Below, one piece after another: positions 25,548 through 35,000 of a DNA stretch of 64,000 bases. Source of the stretch: Aureisphaera galaxeae. GTDB taxonomy: Bacteria; Bacteroidota; Bacteroidia; Flavobacteriales; Flavobacteriaceae. Numbering within the stretch: the first letter of the stretch is position 1; each line of letters begins with the position of its first letter. The stretch lies in NCBI RefSeq assembly GCF_028561275.1, contig NZ_JAQQTF010000006.1, positions 429,065-493,064 on the forward strand. Reading direction: 5' to 3'. The notes beneath the pieces were generated by a model. The model saw only the letters and a list, made by a program, of their open reading frames with translations, did no database searches and was not told the DNA's origin. Made by a program: the position numbers and the translations under genes.

Positions 25548-27455
25548 ATGAATACCCGCAAATACCATAAGGCCACAGACCAGTTTTTTTCAAAACTACC
25601 AGAGGAGCAGAAGGCTCACTTCTTCAAGGGCAAGTCGATCAATCCATTAAGCATCCTAAAAATCTCGGATGCTTTCCCAACGCTTCGCATTAAGGATGAG
25701 GACTTACTGGTATTGTATTCCCAAAAGTCATCCATGGATGCACTCGATTTCATTCTCACTACCCATCATTTACACATAGCGAGCGAAAAGATCCCTTTGC
25801 AACAAAGCTTACTTACGCATCCTAACCTAGGGGTACTGCCCAAAGAACACATGGCCCTCTTGGCTTCTTTATTGGATGATTTATTACTGACGAAGAAAGA
25901 CGAGAAAAAAGACTTGGAATACTTTACTAATAAGTTTAAAGACTTTGTCAATAAAAAAGAATCGGCCAATCAGGATTTCGATATCGACTATGAATTTTTG
26001 CAGATTCTGAAGGCTGAAGGCGATAAGATTCAAAACCTTGCCGAAGATCTCAACAACAATAAGCGCTTTTCCAACACCATTAATGCGATCGTTCAAAAAA
26101 GTGATGATGCCATGGAGTTCCAAGCGGAACACGTGATCCTTCAGGATATCATTAAACTATTCAATGCGATTTATCCACTCAGCGATAAAAGCAATGAAGA
26201 GTCGGATTCGAAGATCAAATTCCTGCTGGCATTTCTGTTCGAAAAAATGCAGGGTAATGATATCATTTCAACGCTGTCCATAGAGCGTATCAATACCTTT
26301 GTACAATCTGAGAAATTCGATGAAAACATCGAGATCATTAAAAATGCAAGCCTGTTCGATCTAGGTCCGGATTACAAAAATGAGTTTCTCATGCCTTCTT
26401 TGTTAAAGCGTCTGGATAGTCCACATTTTGCCAATTCTACCGCCTTTTTATATCGTATCGGTTCGTTAATTGCCAAAGCAGACGGAACTATTTCAGAAGA
26501 AGAAACCGAGTTGCTGAAGAAAATACAGGACAAACTCGCACATCCTAAGCAGAAAATCGAAGGCGTAAAACAAACAGAAATCAACGAAGATGAGACACTG
26601 GATGATGTCATGGACGAACTCAACGAGTTGATTGGTTTAGATAATATTAAAAAAGCCGTGGGCGAATTATCCAATTTCCTTAAAGTACAGAAGATACGGG
26701 AGGAAAAGGGATTGAAAAACGTAAACAATTCGTTGCACTCTGTGTTTATGGGACCTCCTGGAACAGGAAAAACCACGGTAGCCCGATTGGTCTCCAGAAT
26801 CTACAGACACTTAGGGTATCTGGAAAAAGGACACCTGGTAGAAACCGATCGTACAGGGATGGTTGCTGGATATGTTGGACAGACAGCCCTTAAGGTCGAA
26901 GAAGTGGTGAAGGCCTCTATAGATGGGGTCTTGTTTATCGATGAGGCCTATGCATTGGCCAAGGACAACAAAAAAGATTTTGGTACGGAGGCCATCGAAG
27001 TACTCCTAAAGAAAATGGAAGATCATCGCAAAGAACTTGTGGTCATCGTAGCTGGATATCCCGATGAAATGGAGGATTTCATAGAATCCAATCCTGGATT
27101 GCAATCTAGATTCAATCGTTACTTCACTTTCGATCATTACAAACCCAAGGAATTGGTCGCTATCTTCGAATTGTTCTGTACAAAGAACGACTTTGCATTA
27201 AACCAAGAGGCTAAGGAAAAATTGGAGTTCATCTTCGATAAATTATACGAAAAAAGGCATAAAAGTTTCGGAAATGCCCGTGCTGCCAGAAATCTTTTCG
27301 AAAAGATCATAGAATACCATGCCAATCGTATCGTTTCCATAACGCCCATCACCGAAGAGTTACTGAAGACGATTGTTGAAGAAGACATCCCTCCCGTTAA
27401 CAAAACCGTTGAGGAATACTTGCGTTTTCAAGAGGATGAGGAAGAAGAAGTATGA
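25548..27455 (+). CDS. AAA+ ATPase, CbbX/SpoVK type, with TerB-like N-terminal region
   Basis: 635 residues. The N-terminal 390 are helical and include IGSLIAKADGTISEEETELL at about 303-325, the acidic metal-site pattern of TerB-like domains. The C-terminal AAA+ module has Walker A GPPGTGKTT (about 402-410), Walker B VLFIDEAYAL (about 460-470), the ring-pore type segment MVAGYVGQTA and the Arg finger in LQSRFNRYF (about 520). The AAA part is closest in pattern to CbbX/CfxQ, EccA and SpoVK remodellers. Its stop overlaps the dioxygenase start by 4 nt. Substrate to be remodelled is unknown; coiled-coil partners of the operon are candidates. Confidence 0.86.
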   Translation: MNTRKYHKATDQFFSKLPEEQKAHFFKGKSINPLSILKISDAFPTLRIKDEDLLVLYSQKSSMDALDFILTTHHLHIASEKIPLQQSLLTHPNLGVLPKEHMALLASLLDDLLLTKKDEKKDLEYFTNKFKDFVNKKESANQDFDIDYEFLQILKAEGDKIQNLAEDLNNNKRFSNTINAIVQKSDDAMEFQAEHVILQDIIKLFNAIYPLSDKSNEESDSKIKFLLAFLFEKMQGNDIISTLSIERINTFVQSEKFDENIEIIKNASLFDLGPDYKNEFLMPSLLKRLDSPHFANSTAFLYRIGSLIAKADGTISEEETELLKKIQDKLAHPKQKIEGVKQTEINEDETLDDVMDELNELIGLDNIKKAVGELSNFLKVQKIREEKGLKNVNNSLHSVFMGPPGTGKTTVARLVSRIYRHLGYLEKGHLVETDRTGMVAGYVGQTALKVEEVVKASIDGVLFIDEAYALAKDNKKDFGTEAIEVLLKKMEDHRKELVVIVAGYPDEMEDFIESNPGLQSRFNRYFTFDHYKPKELVAIFELFCTKNDFALNQEAKEKLEFIFDKLYEKRHKSFGNARAARNLFEKIIEYHANRIVSITPITEELLKTIVEEDIPPVNKTVEEYLRFQEDEEEEV

Positions 27456-28360
27456 TTACCGAAAAGGACATATCGAAAGCATTGGGGAAAACCATCAAAT
27501 CCCCAATACGGGTAGGAAGTGTTGAAGATTTAGGCTTTTCTACGGAGACATTTTTAGATTTTTTCAAACCCCTTTTCGATGAATTATCGGACGACGTTTA
27601 TTTGGTGCGCGGCAAACAAATTTCTTTTTTGAAAGAGCTGTTTCCGAACGATACTGCATTGATTGAAAAACGGCATCAACCCTATTTCGAAGGAGCTGCA
27701 GATATAGAAGTACTACAACCTTGGATAGACCAATTAACCCCAGAACAAAAACTGGAGTTTGATCGTTTGTCCATGATTACCCGCCAGCGCAACATCTCGT
27801 CCTTTCTTATTGAAGTGTGGGACGAAGATTATTTTATAGAACGCACTGGACAGCAAGGTTTTCAACAGAATGTTGGTGACTTTAGAGGATGGCGCAGAGT
27901 ATTTACCCAAGCTACAGCAGAAGCGGTACAAGGAGAACATTTTCATAGGTTATTGAAAAAGATATCTGCCTTGGTGAGAAGCATTCACCCAGAAGCCAGA
28001 AAGTTACAAATTACCAGTCATTTCATGCGAACCATAAGCCGAGAGCAGATCAAAGGGGAGAATGCTCCCGAAGGAGTTCATGAAGATGGTGCCCAATACA
28101 TTATGTCGGCTCTAGTGATCAATAGACAGAATATAAACGGTGGGGAGAGTCAGATATATGAACAAAACCCCAAGGGATCCAACGAAATAATCTACCAGAA
28201 AGAACTACAGCCTGGGGAATTTATCTTCCAAGCCGACACAGGCGAAGAATTCACCTTTGGTAACGATCTATGGCATTACGTTACCCCTATCGAGCCTAAA
28301 GATGTATCTCAAGCTGGAATACGGGATATTATTGGTTTCGACATTGATATTCTCGACTAA
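27452..28360 (+). CDS. 2-oxoglutarate/Fe(II) dioxygenase (amino-acid hydroxylase-like family)
   Basis: 302 residues. The Fe ligands are H210 and D212 in GVHEDGA and H275 in LWHYVTP; R291 in GIRDIIGFD is placed to bind 2-oxoglutarate. The pattern fits the Pfam 2OG-Fe dioxygenase group containing bacillar L-isoleucine 4-hydroxylase, so a free amino acid is a plausible substrate. Start is fixed by the ATGA overlap with the AAA+ gene. The end overlaps tail-to-tail by 4 nt with the methyltransferase on the other strand. Confidence 0.8.
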   Translation: MITEKDISKALGKTIKSPIRVGSVEDLGFSTETFLDFFKPLFDELSDDVYLVRGKQISFLKELFPNDTALIEKRHQPYFEGAADIEVLQPWIDQLTPEQKLEFDRLSMITRQRNISSFLIEVWDEDYFIERTGQQGFQQNVGDFRGWRRVFTQATAEAVQGEHFHRLLKKISALVRSIHPEARKLQITSHFMRTISREQIKGENAPEGVHEDGAQYIMSALVINRQNINGGESQIYEQNPKGSNEIIYQKELQPGEFIFQADTGEEFTFGNDLWHYVTPIEPKDVSQAGIRDIIGFDIDILD

Positions 28361-29289
28361 GAGAGTACGCATTTAATATCGTCCAGAGAGGAACCATAAT
28401 CAAAACTAAAATCAATATGTACTAAATCCCCTGCCTTTACTTCTTGGGTATTGGTCGTTTTCAATACCGTAGGAGGCATTAGACTATCCGTTCCCGTGAA
28501 GTTGGAACCTTCGGTAACTTCCACATAGGATTCGAGATAAAGTGCGTTCACCGTTCCCGAGAATAAAACGGGTACCGAAAAACTAAGATTCACCCCTTGC
28601 TTTTTCTCTTTCAACAACTCTATTTCATTTACCAGAAATTGTTGGGTCAAGAACATGGGCTGATGGCGGGTAAACATCACAGGATAATGATGTACGTTAT
28701 CATCGATGTCTGCTTCACACAACCTTGCGAAATTGACGATGCGATTAGGGAACAGCTTACCTCCCGGATTTAAAAACTCCTTCATGTGCTGGAAAATCTG
28801 CACCTGAAATTCATTCGCGCAATAAATACTCATCAATTCCCCAATAACATGATCTACCTTCTCTGGTAAAGTTACTGTCAGGGCATCGGCATAAATTAGC
28901 TCTACCTTGTGAGCCCAAGGATATTTGGCAATTTCTTGTTTGATAAATGGGATGAGATCTGGATTGTTCTCTATGAGATAGGCCTTCTTCACATAGGGCA
29001 TATACAGCTTGGTAAGTGGCAATGTCCCCACTCCTACTTCGCAGACTACGGCATCTTTGAAATTGTTGTTCAATTCAAAGGCTTTTTTAAAAGCATCCAC
29101 ACGTTGACGATCGGTTTCCATGATCTTATAGTAGATTTCGGGAAAGCCAAAATGGGATTCATCGAAGGTCTGTGCCTTCAATAAACCGTATTTCAATGCA
29201 TCATAATTGTCTATAATTTCATCCAGTAAGGTATCTCTCATCTTTCGATTAATTTTTAACAAATCTAACCAATTCGGAATAGAATTCAC
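28357..29289 (-). CDS. PRMT-like SAM-dependent methyltransferase
   Basis: 310 residues. SAM motif I is VVCEVGVGTLPLTKLY (E84, G86, G88) and the post-I acidic residue is E107 (LIENNP). GELMSIYCANE at 150-160 places two Glu nine residues apart (E151 and E160), exactly the spacing of the double-E loop that holds arginine in protein arginine methyltransferases. A beta-rich C-terminal half (LSFSVPVLFSGTVNALYLESYVEVT region) fits the PRMT barrel; no THW loop was found. Convergent with the dioxygenase gene. Substrate unknown. Confidence 0.78.
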   Translation of the reverse strand: MNSIPNWLDLLKINRKMRDTLLDEIIDNYDALKYGLLKAQTFDESHFGFPEIYYKIMETDRQRVDAFKKAFELNNNFKDAVVCEVGVGTLPLTKLYMPYVKKAYLIENNPDLIPFIKQEIAKYPWAHKVELIYADALTVTLPEKVDHVIGELMSIYCANEFQVQIFQHMKEFLNPGGKLFPNRIVNFARLCEADIDDNVHHYPVMFTRHQPMFLTQQFLVNEIELLKEKKQGVNLSFSVPVLFSGTVNALYLESYVEVTEGSNFTGTDSLMPPTVLKTTNTQEVKAGDLVHIDFSFDYGSSLDDIKCVLS

Positions 29290-29415
29290 CGTAAAAAGTT
29301 CCTTCCCAAACTATATTGTAATGATGGGCGGTAAAGACTAGAGTTTTTGTAAATTGCTTGGGTCTATAGGACCACTTATTTTATCATCTATTTTCAAAAA
29401 TTAAGCCTTTCATTA

Positions 29416-31044
29416 ATGGACATCAACTTCAATAAAAACGAAGACCATAATAAACTCTTACTCTCCGACTTACGCCGAAAATTGGCCAAGGTAAAACAAG
29501 GCGGTGGCCCCAAAAGAATCGAAAAACATCATGCCAAAGGCAAAATGACGGCCCGCGAACGCATCGATTATTTGCTGGACGATAAAAAGCCTTCTATCGA
29601 AATAGGAGCTTTTGCAGGAGAAGGCATGTACGAAGAACATGGTGGATGCCCTAGTGGTGGTGTCGTTGTGAAAATAGGATACGTACAAGGCAAGCAATGC
29701 ATTGTCGTGGCAAATGATGCAACGGTAAAGGCAGGTGCTTGGTTCCCGATTACGGGAAAGAAAAACCTTCGAGCCCAAGAGATTGCCATAGAGAATAAAC
29801 TTCCCATTATTTACTTAGTAGACAGTGCAGGGGTGTATCTTCCCATGCAGGACGAAATATTTCCAGATAAGGAACACTTTGGACGCATTTTCAGAAACAA
29901 TGCCGTGATGAGCAGTATGGGAATTACCCAAATTGCGGCCGTTATGGGAAGTTGTGTGGCAGGTGGAGCCTATCTTCCTATTATGAGCGATGAAGCCCTT
30001 ATCGTGGACAAAACAGGAAGTATTTTCTTGGCAGGAAGTTATTTGGTAAAGGCAGCCATAGGCGAAACTATCGACAATGAAACTTTGGGCGGTGCTACGA
30101 CCCATTGTGAAATTAGTGGAGTAACCGATTATAAGGCCAAGGACGATAAAGATGCACTGGAAACCATAAAAAATATCTTCTCCAAAATTGGAGACTATGA
30201 CAAGGCTGGGTTCAATAGAATTGCAGCAGAAAAACCAGCAGACAATCCCGAGGATATCTACGGCATCCTTCCTAAATCCAGAGCCGATCAGTATGACATG
30301 CGCGAAATCGTAAAACGACTGGTCGATGGTGGAAAATTCGACGAATACAAAGAAGGCTATGGAAAGACCATTCTTACCGGTTATGCACGAATCGATGGTT
30401 GGGCTGTTGGTATTGTGGCCAATCAGCGGAAGCTGGTAAAAACCAAAAAGGGTGAAATGCAGTTTGGTGGGGTCATCTATAGTGATAGTGCCGATAAGGC
30501 CACCCGATTCATTGCCAATTGTAACCAGAAAAAGATTCCTTTGGTCTTCTTACAGGACGTTACGGGATTCATGGTGGGAAGTAAGAGCGAACACGGAGGC
30601 ATTATTAAGGACGGCGCTAAGATGGTAAATGCCGTGAGTAATAGTGTAGTGCCCAAGTTCACCATTGTTATCGGAAACTCCTACGGAGCTGGTAATTACG
30701 CGATGTGTGGGAAGGCTTACGATCCACGACTCATTGCGGCCTGGCCAAGTGCAGAGCTAGCGGTAATGAGTGGTAATAGTGCTGCCAAGGTACTGTTACA
30801 AATAGAGACAGCTTCTTTGAAAAAAGAAGGAAAGGAAATCACTCCCGAAGTAGAAAAGGAATTATACGATAAAATCAAAGCACGATACGACAGCCAGATT
30901 TCCCCTTATTATGCAGCCGCACGTATCTGGACGGACGCAGTAATCGATCCTATGGATACGCGAACCTGGATCTCTATGGGGATAGAGGCGGCAGATCACG
31001 CTCCCATTGAGAAACCTTTTAATTTAGGGGTGATACAAGTGTAA
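29416..31044 (+). CDS. Acyl-CoA carboxylase carboxyltransferase beta subunit (methylcrotonyl-CoA type)
   Basis: 542 residues, full length. N- and C-terminal crotonase-like carboxyltransferase domains; GGGPKRIEKHHAKGKMTARERI opens the family, and EIFPDKEHFGRIFRNNA is characteristic of methylcrotonyl-CoA carboxylase beta subunits. Transfers carboxyl from biotin to an acyl-CoA, here probably methylcrotonyl-CoA in leucine breakdown. No biotin carboxylase gene is near. Its TAA is directly followed by the ATG of the small membrane protein. Confidence 0.9.
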   Translation: MDINFNKNEDHNKLLLSDLRRKLAKVKQGGGPKRIEKHHAKGKMTARERIDYLLDDKKPSIEIGAFAGEGMYEEHGGCPSGGVVVKIGYVQGKQCIVVANDATVKAGAWFPITGKKNLRAQEIAIENKLPIIYLVDSAGVYLPMQDEIFPDKEHFGRIFRNNAVMSSMGITQIAAVMGSCVAGGAYLPIMSDEALIVDKTGSIFLAGSYLVKAAIGETIDNETLGGATTHCEISGVTDYKAKDDKDALETIKNIFSKIGDYDKAGFNRIAAEKPADNPEDIYGILPKSRADQYDMREIVKRLVDGGKFDEYKEGYGKTILTGYARIDGWAVGIVANQRKLVKTKKGEMQFGGVIYSDSADKATRFIANCNQKKIPLVFLQDVTGFMVGSKSEHGGIIKDGAKMVNAVSNSVVPKFTIVIGNSYGAGNYAMCGKAYDPRLIAAWPSAELAVMSGNSAAKVLLQIETASLKKEGKEITPEVEKELYDKIKARYDSQISPYYAAARIWTDAVIDPMDTRTWISMGIEAADHAPIEKPFNLGVIQV

Positions 31045-31515
31045 ATGGGATTCAAATCGAAGGAAAAGAAATCATATACCCATATCTATTGGGGAAATAG
31101 CGTCATTCTATTTTCTTCCCTTCTTTTCATTTTCAACTTTTTCTTTATTTGGACAATGAATCAGGATGCCTGGGGAATGAATTTCACCGTATCGGCTAGT
31201 TACCAACCCTCTCAAATACTTTGGGGTGTTTTGTTCAAATACTATACCCCAGTTTCCTTCGCTATGATTCCCTATAGCATTCTATTGATCGTTTGTGGGT
31301 ATCAACTTAGAAAAGCTAGAAACTGGGCAAGGAAACTACTAATCCCCCTATGCATTTTAGGAGGCTTAATTGCTACTGTTTTTTACATCTTTATTGCTAT
31401 AGAAATAAGTTGGTATTTCCTACCAATTATGATGTTAGCTGGAGTAACCGTGATATTATTCTTTATTTGGAATTATATCTACAAGCTTGTAAGATTCTTG
31501 AAAAGCCTACAATGA
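31045..31515 (+). CDS. Four-helix membrane protein, unknown function
   Basis: 156 residues, not recognised. Hydrophobic segments at about 14-36, 60-85, 96-117 and 120-145; the start abuts the stop of the carboxylase gene, so it is cotranscribed. The central loop RKARNWARKLLIP resembles small DUF-type proteins seen in flavobacteria but no name can be given. Confidence 0.65.
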   Translation: MGFKSKEKKSYTHIYWGNSVILFSSLLFIFNFFFIWTMNQDAWGMNFTVSASYQPSQILWGVLFKYYTPVSFAMIPYSILLIVCGYQLRKARNWARKLLIPLCILGGLIATVFYIFIAIEISWYFLPIMMLAGVTVILFFIWNYIYKLVRFLKSLQ

Positions 31516-31599
31516 TATTCGATTATTCGTATAGGCTTGTAATTCCTTTTAACTTATTCATTTTTTGTATCTTAATTGATCAAAGGAAATCCTTCAACC

Positions 31600-32010
31600 A
31601 TGAGCTTCTTATCTTCTAAAACCGTTATCCGAACCAGGGACTTTAACGCCTCCAAGTCATTTTACATGGAAGTTTTACAAATGGAACTCTATGAATCCTA
31701 CGACGATGGGGATGGCTCTAAAGGTGTCATTCTTCGTATTGGAGATGAAAACAGCACGGCCCTACTGGAAATTTCGGAGATTATGGACTACAATGAATAC
31801 CATCAGGATGCTTTCGACAAGAAATTGGACAGCGATAAGATGGGCCTTCAAATAAGAACCGATGATGTTCAGTATTGGGCCGATCGTCTTAAAGAAAAAC
31901 GTTGGTCTGCTCGGGGTCCTGTACTTCGCCCTTGGGGTTCCTACTATCTGTACCTGAGGGATCCTGACGGATTACAGATTATCATTTATCAGGAAAAGGG
32001 AGACCTCTAA
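31600..32010 (+). CDS. VOC-superfamily (glyoxalase/bleomycin-resistance fold) protein
   Basis: 136 residues from the ATG at 31600, preceded by AAAGGA 12 nt upstream; a longer TTG reading is unlikely. The VOC pattern is clear: TVIRTRDFNASKSFYMEVLQ at the start and YYLYLRDPDGLQIIIYQ at the end. Metal ligands of true glyoxalases are not obvious, so it may bind a small molecule or act as another VOC enzyme. Confidence 0.82.
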   Translation: MSFLSSKTVIRTRDFNASKSFYMEVLQMELYESYDDGDGSKGVILRIGDENSTALLEISEIMDYNEYHQDAFDKKLDSDKMGLQIRTDDVQYWADRLKEKRWSARGPVLRPWGSYYLYLRDPDGLQIIIYQEKGDL

Positions 32011-32098
32011 AGACAAAACACTTGATTTTCAATAGGTAACAATTGAAGATTGCTGGGATATATCCATAAAAAAGAAAAGCAATCTAAATCCAATTGTT

Positions 32099-35000
32099 AT
32101 GAAAAATTCAGTGAAATCAAGTAGCACGCTACTTAGAAAAATGAGCTTTATGATCATTGTATTGATCATGAACCTCGCTGCCTTTGGGCAACAAAAAGAA
32201 TCGAACTTACGACTTATCGCTCCCGATGTGGTGGCCCAGGGGCAAACCTTTACGGGAACGGTGGGCGAAGAAACCGAAAATGGTTTTATCCCTTTAAAGA
32301 AAGGAAGCCAGATACAGGTTATGGGTACTGTGGTGGAAGTGGGTGACCAAGGAAAAGTGAAAATTCCTAGTTGTTCAGAAGCTTCCGGCACCTTCCCCCT
32401 ATTGGCCGAATTGATTTCCCTTCCGGAAAGAACTCTACCTAGTACGACCCTTATCACCTCAACGACCCCTACGTTTATTCCTGTATCCAATGCGGCTACT
32501 CCGAATATTGAAATCTGGAACACATCCGATATTGTAGGGCCAGGTGAACTGATCACAGTACAGGGAACAAACGTGGATCAGTTATCCCAAGAAGTACTGC
32601 AAAGCACTACGGGAAATACAGTCCCATTAACCGAGGTATCCTCATCCTATTTTGAATCACAGTTTTTGGTTTCGGGTAATTTTCCGGAAGGTGACTATCA
32701 TTTTTCTGCTCAGGATCCAGCTGGGGAGACCTATATTTCCGAAGACATATCGGTAAATCCGACCCTAGAGATGCAAGGGCCTGCCCTAAAAAATGTAGGA
32801 CAGCGTGGTAAAATTACGCTAAAAACCAATGTAGATGGTGTCATCATCCTATCGGGAGGTCTACCCATTATCCAATTTCTACTTAATAGTGATGTGATTC
32901 AACCTCTGGGGAATGATCACTATAGAATCTCTGTAGAAGCTGGAAAAACCATTAAAATCCCTTTCAGGGCCCATCAAGTAGGACAATACACAGTAACCGC
33001 ACAAGTGTATGCTGAAGATGAATTGCCTGTCGAATTCAATAACGGTGAAGTGGCCACGGAAGGAATGACATCAGAGACTTCTTATGATGTGGATACCGAT
33101 GAGACTACCAATTCTTCGGAAATAGAAATCATTTCTGAAAATGGGACTCCCCTATCCAACACCCCTGTAGATGGTGTTTTGACCCATCCCGATGGCGTGG
33201 AATACATTTCGACCACAACGAACGAATCCGGGACTTTGGTGCTCAATACAGTGGTTTCTGGAAACATTCCTTCTGATTTAATTTCTTTTTATCCGCTACA
33301 GGTTGTCGGGCATACCCTTGCCAATGTTCAGGAAGGGAATGCTCAAAACTGTAATGAAGAAGATGTAGAAATTGATGAAGCCCTTATTGAGGAATTGGCT
33401 AAAATCTTCGAAGAACAGCAGAGTGTTTGGGGTACGTATGGAGGTATCTGTGGTACGGGATTGTTGGAAATCGCAAGAAGTGATCCAGAAGCCTTTGCCA
33501 ATAATACAGATATCAAACAGCAAATCCGTTCATGGCTCCAAGAATTGTTGAACAATGAGGAAGACGATGAGGAAGATGCCGAATTCGAATTCGATGAGGC
33601 TATGCGCGACATCTATAAAGCCAATAAGGAAACATGGGGAAATTATTCGGGAATCTGTGGAACCGGCCTTCTGCAAATGGCCCAACAAGATCCCGAGGGG
33701 TATGCCAAATTCTTGGAATATGAAGCCCAAATCGATGCTTGGTTCAATAAGGACGAGAAGACAACAGATGACTTTATTATCGATGATGAGCTAAGAAAAA
33801 TCTATCAAGACAATAAAGATATGTGGGGTAACTACCAAGGCATTTGTGGGTATGCTCTATGGGAAATGGCAAATTTGTGGCCTGAGGAGTATAAAAAATT
33901 CCTAGAGACTGAAGAGCGGATTAAAAAAGTCATGAATGATACCTCCGAAACACCTGAAGATCCCGACAAAGATGAGGATGGAATCGAAGATGGTGAAGAA
34001 GCTGTTCAAGAAGAGATTCAGGAGAAAGTTGAAAATCCGGATGCGCCCGAATTCAAGGATGAGAGGATTACCCGGGCTTTCGAGTCGGATAATGTAGAAC
34101 CCTATCGTACCATTACCATCCGATTGGGCGGTGTAGAGGCTGGAATTACGAAAGTAGGCGATTACTACTTCATTACGGAACAAAAGTCCGTATCAGTCGA
34201 TCCTGATACTAAAACCGCTGTTTCCTTCTTCGACTTTACCAAAGGAAGGGTGATCGAAGGAAAAGATTGGTACGCTATCTATCTTATTTCCCTTACCAAA
34301 AGTCCGCTCAATCTGGTCTCCCGTATTGTGGAAAGTGCTGAATCCCTAGGAAAGGATTACTTGGACGGACTCATGAAGGATATGAAAGAGAACGACAATC
34401 CAGCCATTGTTATCGATATTCCTCCAGATGTATTGTTACTAATGCAGTTCACAGCTTCTTTTGAAATGGTAATGCCACAATTGGGAGACCATGTTCGCTC
34501 TATTAACGAACATTTCGAAAAAGCCTTAGAAGCTGCGGAAAGAGGGGATTGGGTCCAAGCCTGGTTAGAATTGAATTATGCTCAATTCGATATGGCTATG
34601 TTGGTACTAGAGCTTTGGCCCGGAGGAGGAGCAGTGAAAGGCGGAAAAGCCACGGTAAAACCTTTGGTAGAAGCTTCCACCATTAGCGGGAAGAAAATGG
34701 ACGAAGTAATCGATGTGCTGAGAACCGCAGCCAAGAATGAAACCAATGCCGATATTGCCAATGCCATCTCGAAAAAGGCTGATGATTTACAGGAAATTGC
34801 TTCACAATCTTCTCAGGTTCGTAGGGCTTTCGATATAGGTACGCCAAGACCTACGAATATGGCTACTGCAGCCAAGGATAAAAAAGCACTGGAAGAGTTC
34901 TTCGGAGCTGAAAACGTGAATAAACTGGGAAGAAAAAGCGAGAACAATGTGTTGGTAATTACTGCAAAGGGTCCTGACGGATCGGATGTAAAACAGGTTT

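Noticed and set aside
32029-32556. 175-codon minus-strand frame at the start of the large secreted protein
   Set aside because: Antisense to a clear signal peptide and beta-rich region; no family features.
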